The notes: generated from the sequence alone by a model not told the origin. 64,000 nt of DNA from Hypericum androsaemum (GCA_963995505.1 OZ023192.1:2014001-2078000); one strand, 5' to 3'; counted from the first letter of the stretch, positions 35,357 through 48,500 are shown. Numbers and translations: made by a program.

Positions 35357-36304
35357 AGGTTAAAGACACTTAAAATATTTTAGAAAATAGATATTTTATC
35401 TCATGTATTTGAAAAATATCAAAAAATATATATGTGTTTATCTTCGGTCAGATATGTTTTAATTTTTCGGTGATCAGAACTGACATGGCAATTTAAGTAA
35501 AAAATGATTTTTAAAAATTGTACAATTTTTTATGTTTCCAAAACATTAACCTTTTTCCCACTACTTTATTATTATATATTTTTCTCCTCGCTTTTCATAT
35601 TCTACAGCCCTAATAACCTTTTCGAATCCCTAATTTCCAATCCCCAATTCATGTAACTTCCAATCCCGCCACCGACGGAGGTAGCTCCGGTCCGAAAATC
35701 AATAGTCCCGACCGCGCCCAAATTGGCAGACCCAAGCGAGTGCGCCTGAGGCACGTCGCCGCTGACCGGCCCCTCCTGCCATAGCTGGTTCGTCGACACC
35801 AGCCCGCCGGCCAAACGCAACGTCGCAAACACCAACATCTCGCTGCCGGAGAACTCCGCCGTGATATTCGTCACCCCGAAGCTCATACTCCCTTCCTCCA
35901 GCTTCGTGCCGTATCCGCAACCAGGGACGTATAGGCGAGGACGGAGCCGTTGGAGTGCCGGAATGCGACGATGGCCTGCGACCCGGCCATCTTCTTCCCC
36001 GTGGGGTTGATGGCCCACGCAACCCAGTTAATGTTTTTAGGGTTGTAGAATATGAAAATCGAGGAGACAAATATATAATAAAATAATAGAAAAAGGTTAT
36101 TGTTTTGAAAATGTAAAAAGTTGTACGATTTTTTAAATCATTTTTGACTTAAATTGCCGGGCCATCTTGTCATGTCAGTTTCGGTCACCGGAAAACTAAA
36201 ACATATCTGGTCGGAGATAAATATATGTATTTTTTTGGTATTTTTTAAACGCAGGGAATAAAGTCTATTTCATAAAACACATGATAGCCAAATGCCTTTA
36301 ACCC
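35357..36304. mobile_element. Pack-MULE, 948 bp, carrying a DOMON-domain gene fragment
   Basis: The left end AGGTTAAAGACACTTA and the right end read inward, GGGTTAAAGGCATTTG, open terminal repeats of about 210 bp per arm (35357-35570 and 36090-36304). A perfect 9-bp duplication, TATTATTAT, lies at 35348-35356 and 36305-36313. It is the same family as the element at 13776-14988. The interior (35640-36045) is GC-rich coding sequence from a DOMON protein. Confidence 0.9.
35640..36045 (-). pseudogene. Captured fragment of a DOMON-domain (AIR12 / cytochrome b561-type) gene
   Basis: Minus-strand translation gives WVAWAINPTGKKMAGSQAI and VAFRHSNGSVLAYTS. After a frameshift near 35920 it gives LEEGSMSFGVTNITAEFSG, EMLVFATLRL and LWQEGPVSGDVPQAH, then NLGAVGTIDF. 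This order matches the DOMON (DUF568) domain of plant AIR12 and of cytochrome b561/DOMON proteins, extracellular heme-binding redox proteins of the plasma membrane. Signal peptide, start codon and membrane domains are absent, so it is a domain fragment. It is flanked exactly by the terminal repeats of the MULE. Confidence 0.82.
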
Positions 36305-36313
36305 TATTATTAT

Positions 36314-37260
36314 TTGAACGAATTAGTCTACTTAACAAAGGATTATATAAATTCTTGAAATATTTTTTACCTTATATAATCACTGCAAGTGAGCCCTTTT
36401 TCGAATGTATTCGAGACAGATAGATTGTTTATCAGGAGTTTTGACTTTATAGTTAAACTTCTTAGTGATGTTTTTGTTCGAATCATTCGATCACTCCAAT
36501 ACTAAAAAAAATAAACAACTTTATTTTATGTATAATTTTGATTTTTGTATTGCTCAAACCTCAATTTTTTATTATAATTATTTGGAAGGAAAAATAATGT
36601 TGGCGTGAGAAAGAGAGTGGATCATAGGTTTGTTGAGGGGTCTTCTCAACTCAATTAGGAGAGGTTGTGTGTGTGACAGTGACCCAAGGGCACCATGTGG
36701 GTCAACGCTTTCCTTTTGGCCAGCAGAAATATGTCATCATATCCTAACTAATAGTAACCAACGGGCCTTTAAATTCGAACTAGTCACGATCTTATTTTAA
36801 TTTAATCAAAAATATCAGATTCGAGTATTTAAAAATATAAAAGTGTTTAATATTGTTTGAGAGAATTTTGTCGCATTTCAAAAGTCTAATCATCTCACCT
36901 ATCTTGAACTTAGATTAGTCAGTCAAAAGTTATTTAGATACTAGGTGGCATTAATTAAAAAAAACTAATAGGACCAGGGGAGCAGGGGCGGAGGGACGTG
37001 ACCCCCACTTAATTTTTTTTATGTTTGATAACTAGGTATATTTTTTAATATAAGTTCCCACCAAAATTAGAATTTGACTCCATTAAAATTTAATCAAGCT
37101 AAAAAATTAAAAATTGACCCCACTCTTCAAATTTTCTGGCTCTGCCCTTGCAGGGGAGAGTATGCATTGCCTTAATTTTTCAGGAACAACCGTAGTATCT
37201 ATTTACTGCTAGTGCTAGGACACATCCTTTGCTGATATTTATTTTTGTTGGTAGAAAAAA
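36314..37260. other. AT-rich intergenic DNA, no feature seen
   Basis: No coding signal or repeat border recognised. Confidence 0.35.
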
Positions 37261-37899
37261 TTTAGGGAGCTTGGCTGTGTCCGGGTCCGTGTCGGAGACC
37301 GAATTGCTTCGGGAGATCGCCGTCTGTTGCTGCCTCTTGCCGACTTCCCGCCGTGTCTGTCCGTCCGCCGATTAGCTCCTGGTCCCCGGGGGTGGGTCGT
37401 GGCCGACCTCTCCCCCGATTTGCCGCTTTATTTTTCCTTTCCTTGTTGTTTGCTTTTGGTTTTCTCTCTTTGTGCATTTTCTTTTGCTCCCGAGACGCAC
37501 GTGTTTAGTGGCTGCATCGGGTTTCCGCTTATGCCTTTCAGATCTCATTGTATATTCGATAATTACGGGTGGAGAACCTTGTCTCGGTCGATTTATGTCG
37601 ACCTTGGCTCTCATCTTAGTATTTCTTGTATGCATTAAGATGTCCTCTTGACTGTGTCTTGAGGTTATTAGCCAAAGCTTACTTTGGCAGAACTACGCCC
37701 CGGTCGTCGGCCTTCGTACTTTATCGACCGCCCATCGCTCCCCCCATGTGCCACCCTGCTGCCATTGGACTGGCTTTCATTTTCCGCTTGGATTTCTTGT
37801 CTTATGTCTGTATTTTCGCTCGGTTTTTTTGTCTTATGTTTGTATTTCTTGTCTCATTTTTAATATAGGTTTCACGCCACTATATCCCTAAAAAAAAAA
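37261..37899 (+). mobile_element. Probable LINE 3' end
   Basis: A segment richer in G+C than its surroundings, with T-rich 3' sequence ending TTTAATATAGG, then a CACTATATCCCT motif and a run of nine A at 37890-37899. This is the usual form of a plant non-LTR retrotransposon tail. Coding similarity is not recognisable, so it would be only the 3' untranslated region. A target duplication could not be defined. Confidence 0.4.
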
Positions 37900-38060
37900 T
37901 TAGGCAGGTTGGCCGAAATTCCGGGGCTCTAGATGGCATTGAGTTTTGTTCCTCTTCCAAGCAAAGTTTTGCCATTTTTGCAAGGAGTGAGAATTGTTCC
38001 GCCGATCCCTATGAAATGAGACATGATCTGTTGCCATCCTATCCACCTTGCGTTGTTCCT
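37900..38060. repeat. Dispersed repeat, copy 1
   Basis: This block (TTAGGCAGGTTGGCC, then TTCCAAGCAAAGTTTTGCCA and GAGAATTGTTCCGCCGA) has a diverged direct copy at 55880-56035. Its class is unknown. Confidence 0.6.
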
Positions 38061-38394
38061 CTGCTAATATTTATTAGATCATGGGCTGGCGGAGATTGAT
38101 ATATTTATGTTCACGTATGAGGAGAGTTAAATGACCACCTCTAATTCCAAAAAAAAGGACCACCTCTAAAAAGAATGAAGACATAAATATACATGTAACA
38201 AGAAGTATCATGGATGGATTGCGTGTGTATGCAGATATATTCGGTATGATACTATATTAAATCTCCGTATATGTTCTAAAATTTAAGATAACAACCGGAT
38301 CAAGCCTAGTTAGTTATAAGTTTATTGAATTCTGTTCCTTTTTAGTTGTGTATTTACAATCCTATAGATTTGGTCTTGTGCATTGACTTTGGGT

Positions 38395-39372
38395 GTCGCT
38401 CAAAATACGAGGACGGATTGAGTAGGGACTAATAAAAAGTTGTCCATAGGTGAGGACTAGATTTAGAGCCGTCAGATTCGATTTTTAAAAAAAAATTTAC
38501 ATCCAATGGTCAATAACCAATCAGGGGCATTTTTGACTTTTTAAATAAAAAATTAGGTTAAACCAACCATCTCTCTTCCTCTCCCACCATCTCTTTCACT
38601 AATTAAAAAATCTCTCACTCTCTCTCTCTCTCTCTCTCTCCCCAACCAAAGGACCACGCACCTCCGGCAGAGGAATTCAGAAAATGGGTCCCATGGTGTT
38701 GGCGACGGGTCTGCTCTAGGTCGGGGAGGAAGGTGTTCTTTAGTTGGGTCGGGTCACGTGCTTTTGCTCACGGTGGTCGGACGAGGACGTCGGGTGCCAG
38801 ACCTGCTCTGGGTCGGGGAGGAAGACGTGCTCCAACTGTGGTGGTACGAGTGAGGGTCGACCCATCCCTGTTCAGATCTCCATAAGCCCACCTAATTAAT
38901 TAGGACTTGTAGTGATATTGGTCTTCCGATGTAGTGATATTGTTTTTCGGATGTAGTGATATTAGTTTTCTACAGTAGTGATATTAGTTTTCGTGACCTC
39001 TTTTGTTTGGTTTGAGTATGTAATGATATTGGTTTTAGTCTGCAATGATATTGGTTCAAGTATGTATTGATATTAGTTTAAGTCTGTATTGATGTTGATT
39101 TTAGTCTATACTGATATTGGTTTGAGTATGTATTGATATTAGTTTTAGTCTCTAATGATATTAGTTTTAGTCTGTACTGATATTGGTTTGAGTATGTATT
39201 GATATTAGTTTTAGTCTTTAATGATATTAGTTTTAGTCTGTAATGATATTAGTTTTAGTATGTACTGATATTGGTTTGAGTCTGTAATGTTATTGGTTTG
39301 AGTAAGTAATGCTATTGGTTCTAGTCTATAATGATATTAGTTTTCGAACGTGGTGATATATTGGTTTGAGTC
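38395..39372. repeat. Repeat element with internal 22-bp minisatellite
   Basis: The first part (38400-38520) matches, inverted, the segment at 3420-3540. A (CT)n tract (38610-38642) and a GC-rich part follow, the latter with a repeated GGGTCGGGGAGGAAG phrase. From 38905 to 39372 there is an array of about twenty diverged units of about 22 bp, built on TGATATTAGTTTTAGTCTGT. Array length differs greatly from the copy at 3310-3545. There is no long open frame. Confidence 0.7.
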
Positions 39373-40185
39373 TGTAACGTATTCAGTACTTACGGGCTGC
39401 GGCAATCGTCCCCAAGATACAACGACTAAGCTGCTTCCGAGTTCGTAGCAAAATGACCCTCGAAGCTTCAGGCGAACCTTGGAAATTCGGAACTTTCTGA
39501 GAGAGGGAGAGAAGAACAACTATTGCTAATGAATGCTTATGCAATGAGTTGTGGGGGTGAGTGCAAATGATGGGGGATGGGCCTATTTATAGGCGCTGGA
39601 TGGGAGGGAGGCAGGCACTCCGAAGGGGCGCGTCCGTTCGGCCAGTAGGCAGGCTGGCTGCGCTCGTGGCTCTTCGGTGGCCATTCTGGACAGGCTTACG
39701 CTTGCACTCCTTCGCGAGGGATCTCGCAACCTTTCGGCCGTCTGGAAATTTTTGAGATGTTCCAGCCCTTCGTGCCTCTTCGGTGGCCATCCTGACGGCG
39801 CTCGCAGTCCCTCGTCACTTCGGTAGCTACGCAGCTCTCTCCGGACTCGGGCAAAATACTTAAGGCTCCTCCAGACGATGCGCACGTGTGAAGTGCCAAG
39901 TGCGCCACAAAGCGCCCATTGTGATATGCGTCTAATGCGCCATGCGCACATGCACACGCGCGTGCATGAGCTCGTGCTCGGATGGTGCGCCGCAGTCCAA
40001 GTTGGCTATCCTTCCAGGTGGTCAACTTATTTCCTAGTCAATAAAGAGCATCTCCTTATAAACTAGAGAAAACTTGTTGCACTTTCCAATATGAGATTGC
40101 CAATTTCTATTTCCACTTTGAATTTTCTACTTGAGCCTTTCACTATGGACTTTGCATTGAACTTTCATTCAATTTTATTCCAACA
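39373..40185 (-). mobile_element. Possible solo LTR
   Basis: On the minus strand the segment can be read as TGTTGGAATAAAATTG to ACTGAATACGTTACA. Inside it are a CCTATAAATAGGCCC TATA context (near 39580) and a pyrimidine-rich leader-like part (39490-39560), an LTR-like layout. It is clearly GC-richer than its flanks. I could not find a matching 5-bp target duplication or a second LTR, so the borders and class are tentative. Open frames on both strands here show no protein-like content. Confidence 0.35.
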
Positions 40186-41980
40186 AAAAAATCACAATGC
40201 GGTTTGGTCAATGTACATCTATGTAATGTGCTTTGTTTGACCCGACACTTGGCAACTGTGGCAGCGGCTTTAGACATATGGCCTCAAACAATGTCTTTTT
40301 TCAAATGATGTAGCTCTTGTATATATTTACATAATCTATTTTGTCATTTAGTTATTTAGCTTGGTATCATATTGGAGAGAGTAATTTTGTTCTAATACTA
40401 TATTGGTTAGAGTAGAAATTTAAACATGCTAGATAGACTATAAATAAGTGAGTTTTTTGGGATACTAATAAAGTTTATTTGGACTCCCATTCATTATGGA
40501 GGGAACCAATAAAAGTTTCATTAATTTAAATCTTATATATATAAGAAACAAAGGAATGAAATAAATAAATAAATATAAAAATAAGATTTATTTGGTCGGA
40601 TAGGAGCCAAAGCCGTCCCTCCAAAAATAGTTGCCGCCATTGGGACTGACGACACATTGCTGAGGCGTCCCTTGGTGCAACGACACACTTCTTGGTTGAC
40701 GGCAAATATAAATTTAGGCTGGCACATTAGAAATGTTGCGACCTTTCGATGCAACGACTCTTTTCAAATAGATTGCAGCAACTTTTCGTTGCAACTCCTG
40801 AATTTTAATAAATACTCAGATGAGTTCGAGGGCAACTAAATAGTTGAAATATTTCTCCCGAGTTCTTTCTTTCATTTTTGTCTTCAAGTTCCTGCAGTAA
40901 ACTTGCGATTCTTGTTTTAAGAAATTCTTAAGAGTGTAACTTACGAATTTCTTAGACACATAGGCTTTGTATTCTCGAAGATTAATTCCTTGAGACCATT
41001 TACATCATAATGAGAGAAATTAATGCATTTAAATAAAGCATCATTTTTTGATGTGCCTAACCTATATATTTTTTAAAATACTACATTACCCACATAATAT
41101 ACAACAGTGGCACGCCAACTCATCAATTTGTTTACCCCGTGGACTATGAGGTTTCCCGGAGGTCAATTTCAAAACAGTCAATTCTTTATTTATAAATTTT
41201 CAAAATGACCCCTCATCCCTACCCTCCAAACAACTTTACCCCACCATCCCCAACAACCACCATCGGCCCTCCTCCACCCAAAACCACACCACCACCGTTG
41301 ATCCTCCTCCCACCTTCGAGACAACTCTTCGTCCACGGATACATATTGTATGCATTTTAAACTACATTGATCAAATCACATGGTATTAAAGTGTAATTTT
41401 CCCTAAATAATATGTGAAGCATCGGTTAAGGAGTAAATAAAAGATACAACACGTAAAACGCTCTTCTCCAATTGGGCCTGCCAAATAGTTCATTCCGGGT
41501 ATCGAAAGCTCTGTTTCCCTCTAGATATCCCAAAGCTCTTTAGCAGACACCGAGGATGGCATTTAGGCTTCCAATAAAGTTGCATTTGAAGATGTACCCG
41601 CACATTGTACATATTATATGCTATTGATTGCTAATAAATCAGAGCCATAGTATTAAATACTTGGATTACTTTAACAAGTGAATAGAAAAAAGATATTGTT
41701 AGAATTGGTTGCTTGATTCTGAAATTATTCGTTACTCATAATATGAAAGCGAATTTTCGAATATAATAAGAAAATATATATAGTATCCTCTGGCATGCGG
41801 TTAGAACTTGGAAGCAACTCTTGCAATATGGGTCTTGAGGAGCCTGGATTGAGTGCGGGTAATGATCCAATCGAACAAAACAAACAATATAAAATCGGTC
41901 GCGTACAAATGAAAATTTTGTAACGTCAAAAATTATACATGGACATTTTGCACCATGTTTGAAAGCGTAGTAAAAAAAAT
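40186..41980. other. Intergenic DNA with repeat remnants
   Basis: No gene. A segment with repeated GTTGC(A/G)ACG words (40600-40800) looks transposon-derived but cannot be classed. Around 41340-41403 the sequence ATGGTATTAAAGTG followed by TAATTTTCCC resembles the end of the MULE family seen at 27685-28192, with no partner end found. Confidence 0.3.
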
Positions 41981-42051
41981 GTGGCTGCTAGGATTCGAGC
42001 CCAGGTCTTCACGGCCACAACGTGAAATCCTTACCACTAAACTACAGCCAC
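41981..42051 (-). tRNA. tRNA-His (anticodon GUG)
   Basis: The minus strand gives an acceptor stem GTGGCTG/CAGCCAC and a D-arm with TAGTGGTAA. The anticodon stem TCACG/CGTGA closes the loop TTGTGGC, with anticodon GTG. The T-arm CTGGG/CCTAG has loop CTCGAAT, and the G-U pair is allowed. The A- and B-box sequences are intact. It is followed by a run of eight T, a Pol III terminator, just after the 3' end (41972-41979 as A on the plus strand). The extra 5' G of histidine tRNA is added post-transcriptionally. It lies about 470 bp downstream of the starch synthase stop, same strand. Confidence 0.93.
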
Positions 42052-42517
42052 TCTTTGTTCCCAATTTTATAAATAATTAAAATTCAATTCTAAACTTGGT
42101 GTTCATCATAGACTACCTTATTAAGACACACCACCGTACCAATGAGAAACTACTAACTAAAGTTTCGAGTTACAAATGACGACAAAACTGTCCATAGTCT
42201 TCCTTTCTTACTTCTCAAATCCCAAACTTGGGATTGAATTGAACCACCCCAGGAACTGAATTTTTTTTTTAACATATGCATGATATGCCTAAAAAAAATA
42301 ATTAACAAAACTTGGTGCTGATTTATTTCTGTAGGCTACAAGTGAAAACTTATGTCAGCTTGGGATAGATAATTAATTAATAACAAAACTTGGTGCTAAT
42401 GTTTCTTCTGGCTACTGGCAAGAATCATTTTTGTGACTTGTATCACTGTCCTAAATCTGTACAAGGAGTTGTGGCGCGAGGTCAAGCAGCGCGAGCTACT
42501 CTCCGAGTGCTGCTCTT

Positions 42518-45500
42518 TCACTTGCGAGCGGAGTGGTAGAGCTCGAGGTAGTCGAGTGCAGGCTTGTTCCAAGACCAGTCTTGCTCCATCACCCTTCTGC
42601 ATAGCGAGTTGAACCAGTCCCGGCCGTTGTACCATGCAGAGATCGCCCTGAAAGTTTCGAGTAAAATATTGGTATTCTCAAGTACAAGATAGAAGAAGAC
42701 ATGATGAAATGAAAGTGCGCGACAACGAACATGGGCTGTCAGGGTTCCAAAAGAAGTGTCTGGATGAGAAACTCATTCGCGCTATTGAAACATAACCTTA
42801 GGGAGATGCAATGGAACCTATGGCAACTCTCATGCACGTCTATGTATATACGTTTTCATTCATTCCAAGGCAACAGGAGAGCTGACCTGTTTAAAGCATA
42901 ATCAACACCGGACGCATCAGCTCCATCGAAGCTGAAACCATTTGGTTCCAGACCTTGAGCTTCCGCTCTCTCTTGGTCATGATCAACATCAAAGACCGTA
43001 TCGTAAAGTCCTATAGAAATACAATAAAGAGACCATAGTAAAGATGCTATAGCTGCAGCAGGAAGCATAAAAGAGATTTCCTATCTCCGATACATTGTCA
43101 GCAAAGCAGGTGCACACACCTCCGGTTTTTCGGACAACAGGGATTGACCCGTATCTCATTGCTGTAAGCTGTGTTAGTCCACACGGCTCAAAGATCGAAG
43201 GGACTAAAATAAAATCAGCACCGGCATATATCTGTCAGATGACAAGACATGAAAAATCCAAATCAGGTTTGGCAGAGGGAGTTCATAAGAGCTCATGGTA
43301 GACGTATCCCGACAGCAAGAAATAGTACCAAAAATTCCATGATTTCTTACCAAATGCGAGAGTGGCTCGTCATAAGTCAAACAAAGGGAAGCTCGGTCAT
43401 GAAAACTAATCCTCAATCGGCTGGACAGGTTCACAAAATCGTTCTGTATACGAGGATCCGGCGCAGATCCAAGCAATACAACCTGTCAACACGAATTTAA
43501 ACAAGAGTAAGATTTGATGACAACAGCATACCACTTATCCGCTTCACTTTTGCACGCATCCGTTCTGCAGTCACATTAATTGCACGAATTTACATGGTAA
43601 AAGTGCCTGAAACAAGAGCGACTGCAATAAGCATTCTCATTGTTAGCAGCATAGCTATTGGTGTATGAGTAACCTGTCCACCACGATCTAAGGTGCGCCA
43701 AATTGCATGTTTGATCAGATGGAGTCCTTTCTGATGCGTTAAGCGAGATATGATTCCAACCAATGGAATATCAGCTTTCCTCAAGTTAAGCTTTTGCTGC
43801 AAAGCCTCCTTGGCTGCTCTTTTCCCTTCCACAACATTCTCTGAAGTGTAATGGACCTACGGTAAAACGCATAGTATGTATTAGACACAACCACCACGAA
43901 GATAGAACTTCCGCAGGCTCTGGAGCCCATGGATTCTGTGACCACCAATGAAACAAGGTTGGTATCCGCTTACAGGAATAAATTTATCGTTGTAAGGATC
44001 CCATATGTCGGGGTCGATTCCATTCAGGATACCGTGGAATTTGAACAGATGAGGAGCAATTGCAGGATCCCCAGCAACTTCCCTCGAATAAGTGGGTGAT
44101 ACCTGAAGACAACTTAGATGATTAAAAAGTAATCAAGATTCGAGGATAAAAGAGCAGAAACAGGGTTGGCAAAAATACAATAGCTTCTCCTTGCGTAAAA
44201 ACGTCGATCGTGCCAAGCCAAATTAGTTAGAAGTGAGCCAATAGCAACACAGAATTTCTAAATTAGGAGAGGAATTAGATATTAAGCAGAACTAGAGACA
44301 CGTTTATGCAATCACGGAAGGAAGTATTGCTTCCGAAGCCATTTTCACCATACAGATAAACAAGAATCATGCAGTACGAGTGACGTAAATTAACAAAATG
44401 TGCTCACTGTTGTACTCTTATCGGCATATCGCATTGCTTTCGCGATGTTGGCAGCCCCAAATTCAAGGTTATGGATCGTGAAAACAGTCTTAGTTTTGCT
44501 GAGACCATATTGCACGTAATGGTCCTTGAACAGCCACGCAACTGGAGCACTAGACCAATCATGACAGTGGATGATATCCTGCAAGTCGGGCAACAATATA
44601 AACGTCAGTGGGATACTACACCGTTGAATGCCTATTGATACCAACATACATGAACGTTGATGGTTGAGAATATTATGTTTCAGGGTTAAGCGTGGTAAAT
44701 AGCTAAGACATACTGGATGATATCCACTTTGTTGTAGGAATTCCAGGGCCGCGTGGCAAAAGAAACCGAACCTCTCCCCGTCATTCCGGCATCCGTATAC
44801 ACAGCCTGTCCAAAACAATCTAAATAGAGAACAAAATTTAGGATAAACAGATACAAGTTTAAGTGCCAAATTGAAGATGGTGGTAAAATATCCATCCAAC
44901 TGGAGACTATTTACCCGTTCTGAGGCTCCAAAAAGTAGACTGAAAGGCCTTCCACCTTCCCAAACCACACTTTAATTTCAGTTCCACCCCAGGAATAGCT
45001 TCTTTGGTAGTGTAGGTCTTTTATCTATTCAATAATTCGCAGTGTGTGAAAGACATGAGAAGAAATTACTGGTACTAATTAAATGTATGGTTAGGCTCTT
45101 GGCCATTTTTATTAAGCTATCCAAGAAAATGAAAAAATCTATAACACGAGTTGATGGAAATTACTGAAGAGCACATGCCATCCTACATAATCACTTCTTT
45201 CCGGGAAAAACATGAGGAAAAGAATCAGCAATTGAGCTTACGTGGTCAGTTTTCAAGCAATCATACTTTGGAAGAATAATATCCACGGTGTGGTTCATGT
45301 CTTGGACAGCACGTGACAGACTAGTCACAACATCACCAAGGCCTCCAACCTGCAACGGATGCGAGAGAACTTGAAAGCTTGAGAGCCAAAATACTCTGTA
45401 GGAACAATTTTACCGAGAAAATCAACAGATTGAGCATCCTTTTCATGCTCAGTGCTAGTCTTCTGAATTGAGATTACCTTAGCAATCGGAGCCATTTCAA

Positions 45501-48500
45501 TAGAAATATGCACAATGTGCATTGGCGGCTCCTTTGCAGTTGCACCAAAGATAGGGATGTGATAATCCATGCCATTTTTGTTGTCGAAGACTCCACCTTC
45601 TTCCAACTCGGAGAATACAAAATCCATCATGTATGCATCCAATGGGACCTTAACTAAAAAAGCATGAATGAAATTAGTCATGTGGACAAAAATCATAGTT
45701 AATAAATATATTCGCTGATCCATATACGACCCCAATTGCAAGTCGCTAGATGATTGAATGCCCGTACAGTAATGGCATGGCACAAGTAGATAAGAAGTTT
45801 CCAAAAACAGAGAAAGACAGTATTCTTAAAGCACGGAGTTCATAAACATGATAGAGCAAGCAAATCACAAGCCTGTCATAGAAAGTTCCTCACTGAAAAA
45901 TATGTCAACGAAGTTGTCTATTGAATGAGGTGAAAGGCAGAGAAACCATGGGGGTCTGATTAGTAAGAGAAACCCTGGGGGTCTGCTTAGTAAATCAGAC
46001 AACACGAAACCACAACAAGACAGAGTTAGAAGTTACCAGAAGTCTTCACATGAGAGCCGTTATCAGCAGGTAACATCTTTTGAGGCGGCAACAGACCGAC
46101 ATGGTGGGTCCAACGATTAAATGAGCATCTGAACCACACTTCAGGTTTGCCATTCAGAACGGTGTTCACAGGGTTGTAAAAGACTGTTGCAGTGCCTCCT
46201 GCCCTAACATTAAGGGGCTCAGTGTAAACGATATGCTTCTGAGACAGAAGAAACCTTTTCAAAGTTCTCTCCTTCGTTTCAGCTTTCATGCGTGCTGTCC
46301 TTTCAGCCTGTGGAAAAAGTCGAAACAAAAACATCATAAGTAACAGACAGAGGCACTGAAACATTCCATGTGGACTTAAGTTCCACGAAACTCTAGCCAA
46401 ATAACTCATGCAAGGTATGAAGCAGAACAATGAAACCCACAGGTGGAAAACTATAAACACGTAACATTTTTGCTGCATGTTAAGTCATGACGTATAGAGA
46501 CATAACAAATGCAAGATCTTCAGGCCGGTCCTTTGGCATTCAACAAAGACCATCAGGTGCAAATATAACTACCTCATGCACTATTGTTCCTTTATAAAGA
46601 GCCAAAGAAATTCGCCCACACTTGTGTATTATGATGCCGTACTGACCTTGGCACGTGCAGCTTTCTTCCTCAATCTCCTCTCTTCCTGAAGTTTCCTGAA
46701 TAATCGGTGCTCTTCTTCGACCCAAAACAACTCGTCAGGAATGGATTTTGGAACAACAGCATGGAAATCTTTCCGACCATTGTTGTCGTAGGCACGAGCA
46801 CCCTGAGGTGGGCCATCAGCGAAGACCCAATCCAGCACAAGGGTTTGATCGGGTACAACAACTGCAGCAGAAAATTTGAAGAAGTTCACATGGGATAGTA
46901 GAAAAGAATTGAAAGGCATATTTCTCTTCCACAAAGTATATTGATATGCATCCTTTATTATCATTCATAATACCTGCGAAGTAGTAGATAAAAACAGCCA
47001 ACAGAACTACACGTGATTTGCTAGAGTCTGAGATAAAAGGGAGGATAGATAGATTCACGTACCATCAACGGACCACCAGTCACCATCTTGTCTCTCGGAC
47101 TTGACAAGTCTTTCTACAATGGACAACCCACTGTTCCAATTGTTGTAGCCCCCATGTATCCAAACATCATTTGTGTTAGCAAGAGGGCCGGAGCTCATGT
47201 TATAATACAACCTTATTTTATCTCCTCCCTTAAACTCCCTCGGCTCAATAAACCAGACATTGCCACCGGACGTTGCAGCATCTTTTAACAAGTCTCTGAA
47301 CGTTTCTCGCCTCTTTTCAGTTTCTACCTTTGCCTGTGTTTTATCAGCTTCAATTGCAGCTTTCTCCGCTTCTCGCTGCCTTTGCTCTTCCGCTTGTCTT
47401 TCCTTCTCCGCTTGCTCCTTTGCGAGTTTCTCCAACTCTCTACGTTTTTCCTCTAGCAAGAAGTCCTCAAATGCTAATGCATCCATCCCGCCCTCCACAG
47501 ATATGGAGAAATCCTTTTGGTCATTATTTTCATACAGATCTTGCCCATTGAAGAACACAAAGTCCACCTTATATGCTTCTTTTGGAACATGAAGCTCACA
47601 AGACCACCAATCCCCATTAAGCTGACTCTTGTTCAGCCTTACAGTAAATGACTTCCATCTCCAGTCATTGAAAGCCCCCATCATTAAAACATCCGGCTCA
47701 TTTTTTAGAGTGGAAAGACCCCTGTTGAAAAACAACTCTATATCTAGATCAGGTTTCACTATCCGAGGATAAACAAAAAATTTATAACCCCTCGAGAAGT
47801 TTTCTTCGGCTAGGCTTTCGATGTCCTGTCTTCGCAAATTCTCCATTTCCAACTTCAATTTCAGAGAAACATCTTCTGCCACCTTCTTAACAGTGCCAAC
47901 ACTTTCACCTTCAGCAATGTGATTATCACTCTTCTTGTGTAACCGCGGTACCTCCTTAGCAATTGCATCAGGCAGCATAGTCGAACTGTCGGGAACTTTG
48001 CCCCCTTCTACAATTTCAGTATCACTCATCCTGTCTAACTGGATTACCTCCTCGGCAACTTCCTCAGGAGGCACATTCAATTTCTTGGTAACTGTGCCCT
48101 CTTCACCAATACTTCCATTTGTTACAACTCTATCACTTCCAGAAGCAGCCACCTCTTTACGCACAACAGATATTTCCTTGAGAGGGGTGACTTCACTGAC
48201 CTTCTCATGCAGCAGTTCAACTGCCTGATCATCACATGCATCAGCTCTCACTTCTGATGCGTTGTTGCTTGTTTCCGCAATCTCTTCAGAACTTAAGATG
48301 GTCACATCCTTGTTCTCCTCAGTACCTTTTGAATCCTTCCTCTGGGTATTTATCCCCACCGGCGCTTTTGAAAGAAATCCCTTTGCATCAGGGTCTTTCG
48401 GCCCTGTAGTTGTTATCTTTTGCTGTCTCCTCCTGGCAAAATCTGGACAACCAAATCATTGTAAGGACAAGGACATCAGAATGGCTCAAGCAACGCGCAC

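Noticed and set aside
37327..37868. Plus-strand open frames of 80-103 codons
   Set aside because: The composition is that of a LINE-like 3' untranslated region and no domain is recognisable.
39561..40025. Arg- and Ala-rich open frames on both strands
   Set aside because: The region is GC-rich and probably LTR-derived. Frames overlap on both strands and show no recognisable domain.
40600..40800. Segment with repeated GTTGCAACG words, considered as a CACTA element
   Set aside because: No CACTA termini or 3-bp target duplication could be found, so the class was not claimed.
47260..47592. Plus-strand Ser/Cys-rich frame within the starch synthase gene
   Set aside because: It is antisense of the charged coiled-coil region of SS3, which is Glu/Lys-rich on the coding strand.
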